Made by a program: the position numbers and the translations under genes. From Valencia hispanica (lineage: Eukaryota; Chordata; Actinopteri; Cyprinodontiformes; Valenciidae): a DNA stretch of 64,000 nt. Below the pieces are notes generated by a model, which did not search any database, was not told the origin of the DNA, and saw only the letters and a program-made list of their open reading frames with translations. The stretch is taken from contig OY747702.1 in assembly GCA_963556495.2 (NCBI GenBank), positions 41,325,680 to 41,389,679 of the forward strand, written 5' to 3'. Below are positions 14,950-25,046 of this stretch, one piece after another (position 1 is the stretch's first letter; each line of letters starts with the position of its first letter).

Positions 14950-17024
14950 ATGGATGAATTTAAAGGCTGTAATCTTGACTACTTCCCAGAGAACATTTTA
15001 ATTGACGTACTCTCATACTTGAGCGTCAGAGAGCTCGTCAGAGCTGGGAGGTGAGTATTTTTGCTTGTGAAACAAAAACCAGGGTTTCTTTGTTGTGATT
15101 CATTCAAATGAGGGGTTTTCTGTTGTTGCTGTTGTTTTCCCCTCCACTGTGTTTCCAGAGTGTGTAAGAGATGGAAACGCCTGGTGAAAGACCAAAGACT
15201 GTGGAGAACAGTCGATCTGACTGCATGGAAAGGGGTAAGACGGATTTTACTTTATAATCTGTCTAGCAAAAGTATTCATACCCCTTAAACTTTCCCACAC
15301 GTTGCCACGTTACAGCCACAAGCTCCAAAATATTATATTTGGGACTTTATGTGATAGAGCAACACAAGATGGTGCAGAATTGGTAAGGGGAAAGGAAACC
15401 GATACATGGCTTCCAAAACTTTTCACACAAAGAAAAATCTGAAAAGTGTGGTGTGAATTTGTACTCTGCCCCCTTTCCTCTCATATACGTGAATAAAATC
15501 CATATTGATGAAAAGGATCTTCTATAATGAATCCTGCTTGAATGTGTAGCAGTGGAGGGTCAGACATTAACAGCAGATGTGAGAAACCTCGATGTGACTT
15601 CTGCAAAAGCTTCTGGGACCAAATAAAAAGCTTGTATCAATGTTCAGTTCAAAATGTATATGTATTGTGCTCGTCCCTCCTGTGTTGTGTGATATTAAAG
15701 TATACTATATTAAACGTGCATTTCCATTTTGATGCTCTATTCTCTCTGTTTAAGCTCCCAGTCATCCTGACTGATTTTGTAAAACCTTTGTTAACACTAT
15801 ATTTTTAAATGCTATCTGTTTAGCTCTATGATTCTATAGTCTACAAATACCTTTTCATCTTTTTATGTCCCTGTATGTGTTTGTGCACATGTGCAATTAA
15901 TGACAGAAACTAATTGTTTTTGGTCTATCACCTCTCACACATCCATCGTTGGCCTGCCCACTGTGTATCAGGTGACGTCCCGGATCCTTTGGCTCCTTCT
16001 GCGTCAGTACTTAGGATGCGGACTGAGGTGCCTTCGCTTGCGTGGTTTGCTGCTCTCTGCTCGAGGCGGCACCTTTCTCTCCCAGTCTTGGCTCAAAGCC
16101 TTGTCCACCAAATGTCCCCGGCTGAGTAAACTCTGTCTTCTGCACGCTGACCTCAGAAGCTTACCAAACTGCCAGATCCTGCCCCGATCTTTGCGGGTGC
16201 TGGAGCTGCGTGGCTGTGAGCTGCCTCGTAGTTTTTTCAGCCAGAGCCTGCCTACTTCACCCACTCGACCTCATGAACGAGCCGAAGCTACATCTAGTGT
16301 TGGTGCTCAACAGCAAGGACGCGGTCAGAAAGGAAAAGGGCTTGCTTCCCCTTCAGGAATCAGTGTCGAGAGGTTGGTCCTCAACAATGTCCCGTCATTT
16401 ACAGACCAGCATCTGCAGAATCTGGCAACTTGGGAGAGGCTCAGTCGACTGGAGTTACGCGATACCTTTCGTGTGACAGCAAATGGACTCAGGAGCTGTG
16501 CAGCCAAAGAAGGGCTCTCCGGTCTGGAAGGGCTTTCAAGACTCAAATATCTTGAAATAGGCATTACAGGACGACAGGGCTACCAGTTACAGATGGCCTC
16601 CCTTGGACTGGGGGCCGGGTGGCTTGGACTGGAGGAGCTGAGTCTAGGTGGGAAGGAGGTGGGACCGGGCTTGCTCTGTGCCAGCCGTCTGAAAGACCTG
16701 AAATGTCTGCACCTGTGGGCTTGCACGCTCAGCGAGCTTCAGATCGTGCGGAGCTGCAGGATGCTCCGCGGGCTCCGCCGGCTGGAGTTTTTAGACGTCA
16801 TCTTTCAGCCTCGGCAGAGTCCGCCTGCAGAAGAAGGACAGGGGCAGGAAGGTGGTGAGGAGCAGCAGAATGAAGAGGAAGGTACCGGTGGAGAAAGTAA
16901 TGATGAGAACAGGACACTGGACGAGACTGATCCCTTCCCAAGTCTGCGCCGCTCACTGGCTGTCCTGTTGCCGTCATGCTCGCTGGTTTTTACTAACTGC
17001 TCTGTTCAGATAAATGTAGACTGA
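14950..17024 (+). CDS. fbxl12: F-box/LRR-repeat protein 12
   Basis: Exons 14950-15050, 15159-15234 and 15972-17024 join in frame to 409 aa. The F-box (about residues 9-50) reads LDYFPENILIDVLSYLSVRE, then RVCKRWKRLVKDQRLWRTVDL, matching FBXL12. Leucine-rich repeats follow (RLCLL-type units such as LSKLCLLHADLRSLPN and LRVLELRGCELP, then LERLVLNNVPSFTDQHLQ). FBXL12 is the substrate receptor of an SCF (SKP1-CUL1) ubiquitin ligase reported to target CaMKI and CDK inhibitors. The protein is about 80 residues longer than I recall for human (about 326): there is a Ser/Gly/Gln-rich insert around residues 155-180, and a very acidic stretch (GEEQQNEEEGTGGE) near residues 360-380 before a short hydrophobic C-terminus. 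Intron 2 contains a Tc1 fragment. Its activity would be countered by the COP9 signalosome of its neighbour. Confidence 0.93.
15258..15515 (+). mobile_element. Tc1-like transposon terminal fragment (fbxl12 intron 2)
   Basis: Starts GCAAAAGTATTCATACCCC, followed by CACGTTGCCACGTTACAG and GGGACTTTATGTGATAGAG, the outer end of a widespread fish Tc1 family. The transposase part is missing or too decayed to see. Confidence 0.8.
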
Positions 17025-17449
17025 ATCTATTCCAGTGGGCAACAAGCATTTATTCCCTTTACAGCTGGAACGTTTTGGAGTGTCTTTAGGCAAGATAGAG
17101 AACACTACAGTGTCTGGAAATTACCCTAGACTGTAGTTTGAACAATTTGTGAATATGTTTTCAAAATTTGTCAATGTAGTGGGACAAAAAAAGTTAGTGT
17201 ATTTTGATTGGATATGGCCTGTATTTTATGAGACATAGAAACGAACCTTGTCAGTACAATAATTTAGCATTTCAAGCAGAAACATTTATAACATTTACAT
17301 ACCACTGCACATAAAAATAGAAACAAAAAAAAGTTTTTAAAGAAAATTTAGATTAGATTTTTTGATTTTCCTAGTTATATCTTTAGAATATCAAAAACAT
17401 TTTTTCAGCTTGCTTGAGCTCTTTGATTAAACAAATTAAATTTAACCAA

Positions 17450-17790
17450 AATGGATACATATCCATCCATTATCTATACCCATCCATCCTCTGGAGGGTT
17501 GCGGGGGGGCTGGTGCCTATCTCCAGCATTCATTGGGCGAGAGGTGGGGTACATCCTGGACAGGTACAGGTACATCCAGTCCATCGCAGGGCGTCACAGA
17601 GACACACAGGACAAACAACCACACACACACACACCTAAGGGCAATTTAGAGAGACCAATTAACCTAACAGTCATGTTTTTTGGACCGTTGGAGGAGGCCA
17701 GAGTACCCGGAGGAAACCCACATATGCACAGGGAGAACCCAGGACCTTCTTGCTGCAAGGCAACAGTGCTACCAACTGCGCAGGCAACCA
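17450..17790 (-). mobile_element. SINE with L2-type tail, minus orientation, in fbxl12 3' region
   Basis: Reverse complement of the 2787-3140 element: ATCCATCCATTATCTATACC at the tail end, then CTGGTGCCTATCTCCAGC, AGAGACCAATTAACCTAAC and CAGTGCTACCAACTGCGC. It carries a (CA)n run at 17620-17635. It lies between the fbxl12 stop and the first AATAAA, so it is probably transcribed as 3' UTR. Confidence 0.85.
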
Positions 17791-18342
17791 AAATGGATAA
17801 ATACTAGTATTATTCTACTGTTACTATATTACCAACCAGCCGGTTTTAATTAGTAACTTTAAGGTTATTACGCAAGGAGAGATGGGTTTTCAAATGAAAA
17901 AAAAATCATTTTCAGAACATCTTTATGCAAGACAAAGCAGAACATTCACTTGCAGGTGTTCTAGTCAAAGTACTGAAGAAGCCGTAAGAAACAATCCACC
18001 TGTTTCCTGTTGCCTAACTGCTTTCTAACACTGTATACACTCAGAAAATCATGTATTTTCTCATGTTAAGGTTGTTAAAATGCAAGGCATAACATTTTTT
18101 ATGATTCTGTATTCTTTCACTGAGTCTTTGCTAATATGAATTTTTAAGATGAGGGGAAAAATGGGTTAGCGCAATGTCTTTATTTTATTGCCAACAAAAA
18201 ATACATGGAAGATCTGTATTATGAATCTAAATGATGTTGCATTTGAATTTAAATCTTGTAATGGTGAAATTGTTTAGAATGATTTTTTTTTTAAACGATT
18301 AAATTCTGAATCATGAAATGTCTTTCCTTCTCTCTGTTTATG

Positions 18343-18348
18343 AATAAA
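18343..18348 (+). terminator. fbxl12: First AATAAA after the fbxl12 stop
   Basis: No canonical hexamer was found between 17025 and here. If used, the 3' UTR is about 1.3 kb and includes the SINE at 17450-17790. Confidence 0.5.
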
Positions 18349-18956
18349 ATGTTAGGTGTTTTGAAACTTTACTTTAGTTAAGCTCTTCAAAAGACTCCCT
18401 ACTGTGGTTGGTTTTTAATTTCATGTACAGTGCCAAGAAAAAGTGTTTGGCTCCTAACAGCTTTCTTCTATTTTGGCTTTTTGTCAAATTGAAGGGTTTT
18501 TCATTATGAAACAAATATTAATATCAGGCAAACCTAAACAGGTCAAATACAAGATTCAGTTTTGAAGTGCTGATTTGTATTCATTAACGCTGGAAAAACC
18601 CATGAAGACAGTCTTTTCCAGCGCTGTAAAGGAATTTTGTCTCACTCTTCCCTGCTTTTTTAATTCAGCCATATTGAAGGGCTTTCGGGCATTTACAGCC
18701 TGTGTAAGGTTACTCCACAGCAGTATTATTGAGTTTAAGTCCATACTTTTACTAGGCCAGCCCAAAACCTTCATATAGTGATTGTTATCCATTCACAGTT
18801 GGACTTGCTGATGTGCTTTGGATTATTGACCTCATGCATAACCCACATGTGCTTGAGTTTAAGGTCATGCATGGATTTTATGGTAGAAAGTACAATTGTA
18901 CATTGTCCCATCAATAACAGCAAGCCATTTTCTGAAGCAGCAAAGAATCCCCAGAC

Positions 18957-19730
18957 AATCCAATTCAATTCAAAAATACTTGATTGATCCCAGAGGGAAA
19001 TTAAGTGTTGGTTTAGCTCATACAATTAATTCTTCAAGGAGTTGTTGTAGATCATGATGGGTGTAGGCAGGAAGGATCTCCTGTAACGGTCTGTGTTGCA
19101 GCGAAACTGAAGAAGCCTCTGACTGAAGACACCGCTGTTATAGGAAAGTCTCATGAAGAGGATGCTCAGGGTTGTCCATAATTTTCTTGATTTTATGAAG
19201 AATCCTTCTTTGCACCATCATCTCCAGATGTTCCACAGTCGTCCCAAGAACAGAACCAGCCTTCTTTATCAGGTTGTTTAGCCTTTTTAAATCCCTGGCT
19301 CTGATGCCGCTACCCCAACAGATGACGGTTGAAGACATTACACTCTCCACAACAGACTTGTAGAAGATCTGCAGCATCTTGCTGCATGCCTTGAAGGACC
19401 TAAGCTTCCTCAAGAAGTACAGTCTGCTCTGTCCCTTCTTGTAGACGGCTTCACTGTTGCGCCTCCAGTCCAGTCTTGTCCAGGTGAACTCCCAGGTATT
19501 TATACTCCTCAACCACCTCCACTTTTTCTCCCATGATGGAAACAGTTTTTGACTTATCCCTGTTTCTTCTGAAATCTACAATCATCTCCTTTGTTTTGTT
19601 CACATTCAAAGTAAGACGATTGTTTCCACACCATGTGACAAAGCGGTCCACCAGCTCTCTGTATTCAGCTTCTTGTCCATATCTGATACACCTGACAATT
19701 GCAGTCATCTGAGTATTATTATTATTATAG
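18957..19730 (-). mobile_element. L2-like LINE 3' end, reverse transcriptase C-terminal part
   Basis: Minus-strand translation gives LVDRFVTWCGNNRLTLNVNK then KTKEMIVDFRRNRDKSK, VEEYKYLGVHLD, KKGQSRLYFLRKLRSF, YKSVVESVMSSTVICWGS and LHKIKKIMDNPEHPLHE. It is better preserved than the 4440-5112 copy, with one frameshift near 19480. The element tail (AATTCAATTCAAAAATAC) abuts the TCCCCAGAC duplication. Confidence 0.85.
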
Positions 19731-19732
19731 TG

Positions 19733-21825
19733 GTAGAATGTCTTGCAAAAGTTAATTTATTTCAGTAATTCAACTTAAAAGGTGAAACTAATATATGCTA
19801 TAGACTCATTACATGGAAAGAGAGATATTTCAAGCCTTTATTTGTTATAATTTTGATAATTATGGCTTACAGCTAATGACAACCCCAAATTCAAAATTTT
19901 AGAAAATTAGAATATTAAATGAAATCAATAAAACAAGGAATTTAAATAGAGAAATAGATGTAAAATGAAAAGTATAATCATACACATGTACTTGGTTTGG
20001 GCCCCTTTTGCCTCAATGCGTTTGTGTGATTGGCTCAATGGAATCCCCCTGCCGCCCGATAGCTCCGCCGAGTTTGGTGTGGAAACCAAAGGAAATGCAC
20101 GTTCACTCGAGATCAACTCTCCTCCTGAGCCACTGGTTTCTGTCTTTATGGGAAATGTATGTGCAGATGGTTGTTCCAAGAGATTCTTGGGGTCAACCTA
20201 TTTATTTGAGATGTGCTGTGTAAGGTGCGACGGGGCATGGGTATGTCTCGGTGTGTGTAAATGCTTGGTTTAGGTACTTCTTAAGCCGTGCTCTTGAGTG
20301 TAATGTTATGTGCTGTGCTTAGTAAGAGACAAGAGAAGAGGAGGAGATAGAAGAAGGGGAGAAGGTAGTTGAGCTGTCCTGAGTTTTTAGGATGAGGGTT
20401 GGGGGTGGGGTCAGGTTATATTAAAAGAGATAATGTTTTATTTACTAGTGACTTTAGGTTTAGGGCGTTGAGATCTGTTTAGTTGTAGAATTGGTGTGTT
20501 TAGATAGGAGTTGTAGGTCCTAAATCGTGGCTGTGTTCTGTGTTTTTAGGGTGAGGGTAGGGGGTGAGATATGTTTATGCTAAAAGGAATATTCTATTTT
20601 CCTGTGACTTTAGGTTTAGGGATTGAATCCTGTTTATTCATAAATCTAGTATGTTCAAAAGAGGAAGCATAAATATTAAGTGGAGGTATTGTCCTGAGTT
20701 TTTAGGGTGAGGGATGGGGGTGGGGTATGTTTATGCTAAAGGTAAGACTATTCTGTTTTCCTGTGACCTTAGGTTTAGGGTTTGAATCCTGTTTAGTCAT
20801 AAAACTAGTGTGTTAAAATAGGAAACATAAATATTTAATGGTGACTCTGTCCTGAGTTTTTAGGGTGAGGGTTGGGGGTGGGGTGAGGTTGTGGTCAAGT
20901 GTAGAGTATGCTTTTATTGTCCTGTGACCTTAGGTTTAGGGCTAAAATCCTGTCCGGTTATATCAGTTTTTTTGTAATAAAGGCTAAAAAATATATGTTG
21001 TTATTAATTGTGGATAAATGGTGGATTAGAAAAGTTTTTAAAAAAATTAAAAAATAAATCATAAAGTTGAAATTATTTTTTTCATTAGCCCAGGTAAGAT
21101 GCTTCTGATGTTGTTTGTTGTTCAGGAGCGGCTTGACAAGAGGAATATAACATTTGAAGCCCATTTCCCGGATCCGTCTGTGTGGTGGTTCCTAATCCAC
21201 TAACTCCAGCCTCAGTCCACTCCTAGTGAAGGTTCCCAACACTTTTGAATGGCCTTTTCCTGACAATCCTCTCCAGGCTGCAGTCATCCCTGCTGCTAGT
21301 GCATCATTTTCTTGTACACTTTTCCCTTCCACATAACTTTCAATTAATGTGCTTTGATACAGCACTTTGGGAACATCCAACATCTTTTGCAATTACCTTT
21401 TGAGGCCTTCAGTTATGGAGCTCCATATTCCCTCCTTATGGAGGATGTCAATGATGGTTTTCTGCACAACTGTCAGGTCAGCAGTGTTCCCTATGATTGA
21501 TATTCCTGCTGAACCAGACTGAGAGACCATTTAAAGGCTCATTAAACCTTTGTAGGTATTCTAGTTTAATAAGCTGATCAGAGTGTGACACTTTGAGCCT
21601 AAAATATTTAGCCTTTTCACAGTATTCTAATTTTCTGAGATTCTGGATTTGGGGTTTTCGTAAACTGTAAACCATAATCATGAAAATGATAACAAAATAA
21701 CGGCATAAAATATCACGCTTTGCATGTATTGAGTCTATATCATATGTTAATTTCACCTTTTAAGTTAAATTACTGAAATAAATGAACTTTTGCATGATAT
21801 TCTAATTTTTCGAGTTTCACCTGTA
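19733..21825 (-). mobile_element. Tc1-like deletion derivative carrying foreign sequence and a G-rich tandem array
   Basis: The left end (TTGCAAAAGTTAATTTATTTC, AACTTAAAAGGTGAAACTAA) and the right end (TTTCACCTTTTAAGTTAAAT, TCTAATTTTTCGAGTTTCAC) are inverted repeats of roughly 200 bp. The right interior (21090-21560) is the N-terminal coding part of a Tc1 transposase in reverse, including CAGCACTTTGGGAACATCC. The C-terminal coding part is gone; in its place lie 20025-20370 (unidentified) and the 20375-20955 array. A related copy at 31019-31990 lacks this cargo. Confidence 0.75.
20375..20955 (+). repeat. About 158-bp tandem repeat, ~3.7 copies, G-quadruplex-type motif per copy
   Basis: Copies begin near 20375, 20534, 20691 and 20849 with TGTCCTGAGTTTTTAGG or a variant. 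Each contains GGGTGAGGGTTGGGGG (or a near match) followed by TGGGG or similar, and later CCTGTGAC(C/T)TTAGGTTTAGGG. Spacings are about 159, 156 and 159 bp. Confidence 0.9.
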
Positions 21826-22240
21826 TACTGTCTATACTATGCGGGGGGGGGTCTGATGCCTATCTCCAGCAATCATCGAGTGAGAGGCAGGGTCCCCAGA
21901 CCATTACACTACAGTCAGAAGTATTTTTAATTTTATTTTGACCAGTGCTTTTTGGATCTCTCATCATGAACACTGACCTTAGCTGAGGTAAATGAAGCTT
22001 GTAGTGCATTAGATTTAGGTTATTAGTTCTTTTTTTCACCTCCTGGATAAGTCATTGATCCACTCTTGGAGTGATATTGGTATAGGCTGACTAATCCCGG
22101 GAAGATTAACCTCTGTTCCATGTTCACTCATTGTGGTTAACTGGAGTTCTAAAGCCTTACAGATTACTTTATAGCTTTCCCAAACAGAACATTGACACTG
22201 ACTTAATTTCTGAATCAACTTTATCTGGCAGGTTTGAAAT

Positions 22241-22798
22241 TGATTCCCCTTTGCTCCCATTGAACATACTTGAAATATAGCCTGTAATAAGGGAAAATAA
22301 AGGATGAAATACGTCTTCTCGTCTCTTGATTTTTTTTGTTTGTTTTGAGCATGATTTGACGCTTCAGGAGATATTTTAGCCTACATGATTTTTCTAGAAA
22401 GCTTCTTAAATCTAGCCTACAGGTCAGTCCTAGGCATAGCCAGTGAAACTGAACTGAACAAAGGTTAATCACAGTTAACTTACGACTTAACAAAGAGGAA
22501 ATTTATATTTTATATTTTCTCATTGGGCCAGGTTATTTTGGACACCATCCTCCCTTGAAAAAAAAAGAAATCATTTTGCTTTTGTATTTACTCAGGGTGT
22601 ATTTGTCTGACAACATTTATTAGTTCATCTAAAACTTTGAAGTGTGACAAAACAATCAAAACAAACAATTCCTAAAAAATAAATTAAACATATTACAATG
22701 TGGCTTCACTGTGCATGTTGAAAAGTGTAGCCCATAAAGAACGTATTGGATCTAAAACATACCGACCCTGTTGGTCCACTGACTGTATTGATCTAGTG
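22241..22798. other. No gene or named repeat
   Basis: AT-rich DNA between the composite transposon region and the L1 insertion. Nothing recognised. Confidence 0.5.
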
Positions 22799-23220
22799 TA
22801 GTCACAGTCAATGGGAACATTTATTTTTTTCATGTACATATATACAGGTATTTTGGGTGGATCTACACAAATGGTTAGAAAAAATATTCCCATTATTAGA
22901 ACCATTTACCATTGATAATATTACCTTTGGGGTAGTGATTAGAAATAAATTGGAAGAAATCAGCATTAACTTAATTCTTTGTCTTGCAAAATTGAATATA
23001 CATAAATATAAATACATAAAAGTCCCCCCTAAACTTAGAATCTTTATTTGTGAATTTAAACTGTATCTAGATTCATTAAAATTGCTTAAAGGAAAAAAAT
23101 CAGTAATGATATACAATAAACTTGTAGCTCTTCCCCTTACTTTAGATAAGTGATATGTTTTGCCTTTTTCTCATTTGCCTCTCCATATTTGTTTCTCATT
23201 TTAATTCAGTTTTCTCTACA

Positions 23221-24842
23221 TACACTACCGTTCAATAGTTTGGGGTCACCCAAACAATTTTGTGTTTTCCATGAAAAGTCACACTTATTCACCACCATAC
23301 GTTGTGAAATGAATAGAAAATAGAGTCAAGACATTGACAAGGTTAGAAATAATGATTTGTTTTTGAAATAAGATTTTTTTTACATCAAACTTTGCTTTCG
23401 TCAAAGAATCCTCCATTTGCAGCAATTACAGCATTGCAGACCTTTGGCATTCTAGCTGTTAATTTGTTGAGGTAATCTGGAGAAATTGCACCCCACGCTT
23501 CTAGAAGCAGCTCCCACAATTTGGATTGGTTGGATGGGCACTTCTTGCGTACCATACGGTCAAGCTGCTCCCACCACAGCTCAATGGGGTTCAAATCTGG
23601 TGACTGGGCTGGCCACTCCATTACCGATAGAATACCAGCTGCCTGCTTCTTCTCTAAATAGTTCTTGCACAATTTGGAGGTGTGTTTTGGGTCATTGTCC
23701 TGTTGTAGGATGAAATTGGCTCCAATCAAGCGCTGTCCACTGGGCATGGCATGGCGTTGCAAAATGGAGTGATAGCCTTCCTTATTCAGAATCCCTTTTA
23801 CCCTGTACAAATCTCCCACCTTACCAGCACCAAAGCAACCCCAGACCATCACATTACCTCCACCATGCTTAACAGATGGCGTCAGGCATTCTTCCAGCAT
23901 CTTTTCAGTTGTTCTGCGTCTCACAAACGTTCTTCTTTGTGATCCAAACACCTCAAACTTGGATTCATCCGTCCACAACACTTTTTTCCAGTCTTCCTCT
24001 GTCCAATGTCTGTGTTCTTTTGCCCATCTTAATCTTTTTCTTTTATTGGCCAGTCTCAGATATGGCTTTTTCTTTGCCACTCTGCCCTGAAGCCCAGAAT
24101 CCCGCAGCCGCCTCTTCACTGTAGATGTTGACACTGGTGTTTTGTGGGTACTATTTAATGAAGATGCCAGTTGGGGACCTGTGAGGCGTCTGTTTCTCAA
24201 ACTAGAGACTCTAATGTACTTATCTTCTTGCTCAGTTGTGCAACGCGGCCTCCCACTTCTTTTTCTACTCTGGTTAGAGCCTGTTTGTGTTGTCCTCTGA
24301 AGGGAGTAGTACACACCGTTGTAGGAAATCTTCAATTTCTTAGCAATTTCTCGCATGGAATAGCCTTCATTTCTAAGAACAAGAATAGACTGTCGAGTTT
24401 CAGATGAAAGTTCTCTTTTTCTGGCCATTTTGAGCGTTTAATTGACCCCACAAATGTGATGCTCCAGAAACTCAATCTGCTCAAAGGAAGGTCAGTTTTG
24501 TAGCTTCTGTACCGAGCTAAACTGTTTTCAGATGTGTGAACATGATTGCACAAGGGTTTTCTAATCATCAATTAGCCTTCTGAGCCAATGAGCAAACACA
24601 TTGTACCATTAGAACACTGGAGTGATAGTTGCTGGAAATGGGCCTCTATACACCTATGTAGATATTGCACCAAAAACCAGACATTTGCAGCTAGAATAGT
24701 CATTTACCACATTAGCAATGTATAGAGTGTATTTCTTTAAAGTTAAGACTAGTTTAAAGTTATCTTCATTGAAATGTACAGTGCTTTTCCTTCAAAAATA
24801 AGGACATTTCAATGTGACCCCAAACTTTTGAACGGTAGTGTA
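23221..24842 (-). mobile_element. Complete Tc1/mariner transposon, DD38E (Intruder-type), inside the L1
   Basis: Terminal inverted repeats of at least 29 bp with one mismatch: the left begins TACACTACCGTTCAATAG (23221) and the right ends CTTTTGAACGGTAGTGTA (24842). The ends coincide with TA dinucleotides, as for this superfamily. The length is about 1.62 kb. The transposase gene fills 23385-24428 on the minus strand with no stop or frameshift. Confidence 0.93.
23385..24428 (-). CDS. Tc1/mariner transposase, 347 aa, apparently intact
   Basis: The uninterrupted frame starts MARKRELSSETRQSILVLR and ends at a stop 164 bp inside the left element end. The N-terminal half is a paired-type double helix-turn-helix (residues 1-110, including MREIAKKLKISYNGVYYSL) with a GRPR-type linker. 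The DDE catalytic core is complete: Asp in LWTDESKFEVFG, Asp in LQQDNDPKHTS, Glu in PDLNPIELWW. I count 38 residues between the second Asp and the Glu, not the 34 of classic Tc1; DD38E is the published hallmark of the Intruder family. The enzyme would excise and reinsert the element at TA sites. No lesion is visible, so activity is possible but unproven. The gene is antisense to its L1 host and to aurkb, 0.9 kb away. Confidence 0.93.
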   Translation of the reverse strand: MARKRELSSETRQSILVLRNEGYSMREIAKKLKISYNGVYYSLQRTTQTGSNQSRKRSGRPRCTTEQEDKYIRVSSLRNRRLTGPQLASSLNSTHKTPVSTSTVKRRLRDSGLQGRVAKKKPYLRLANKRKRLRWAKEHRHWTEEDWKKVLWTDESKFEVFGSQRRTFVRRRTTEKMLEECLTPSVKHGGGNVMVWGCFGAGKVGDLYRVKGILNKEGYHSILQRHAMPSGQRLIGANFILQQDNDPKHTSKLCKNYLEKKQAAGILSVMEWPAQSPDLNPIELWWEQLDRMVRKKCPSNQSKLWELLLEAWGAISPDYLNKLTARMPKVCNAVIAANGGFFDESKV

Positions 24843-24855
24843 TGTGTTTTTATAT

Positions 24856-24857
24856 AT

Positions 24858-24900
<43 letters not shown>
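24856..24900. repeat. (TA)n(CA)n microsatellite in the L1 3' UTR
   Basis: About 16 TA units followed by four CA units, immediately beyond the Tc1-type element. Confidence 0.9.
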
Positions 24901-25046
24901 ACTGTTTCTATATGTTATTCCATATATTTTGTCTGTTTATTGGTTCCCTCTGGCATTCACTTTCTAAAATTTGTATTTCATTCAATGTATACCATTTCTT
25001 GTTTTGTACTATGTTCAATAAAAAAAAAAATAGTCACAGTCAATGG

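Larger units (their letters stand above)
18430..22240 (-). mobile_element. Decayed Tc1-like transposon split by a nested insertion
   Basis: Two flanking pieces, 18430-18956 and 21893-22240, belong to one Tc1 family in reverse. The left piece has AGTTGGACTTGCTGATGTGC and AAGCAGCAAAGAATCCCC. The right piece resumes with CCCCAGACCATTACACTAC, then ATCATGAACACTGACC and TTCCATGTTCACTCATTGTG. The order matches an intact copy's transposase gene, so everything between is an insertion. The 9-mer TCCCCAGAC occurs at both junctions (18948-18956 and 21893-21901), as a target-site duplication would. Confidence 0.75.
22799..25046 (+). mobile_element. 5'-truncated L1 retrotransposon with perfect 16-bp target duplications, interrupted by a Tc1-type element
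   Basis: The direct repeats TAGTCACAGTCAATGG at 22799-22814 and 25031-25046 flank the unit. Between them, 22857-23153 encodes an L1 ORF2 C-terminus (EISINLILCLAKLNIHKYKY, ICEFKLYLDSLKLLK), followed by 3' UTR and a terminal poly(A) run preceded by AATAAA (25016-25030). The Tc1-type element 23221-24842 sits in the 3' UTR. Without it the L1 is about 594 bp. The perfect duplication implies a young insertion. Confidence 0.92.

Noticed and set aside
20375..20955. Interstitial telomere array
   Set aside because: TTAGGG occurs only as single units inside a 158-bp repeat, not as head-to-tail hexamers.
20375..20955. CRISPR array
   Set aside because: Units are contiguous with no distinct spacers, and the genome is a vertebrate.
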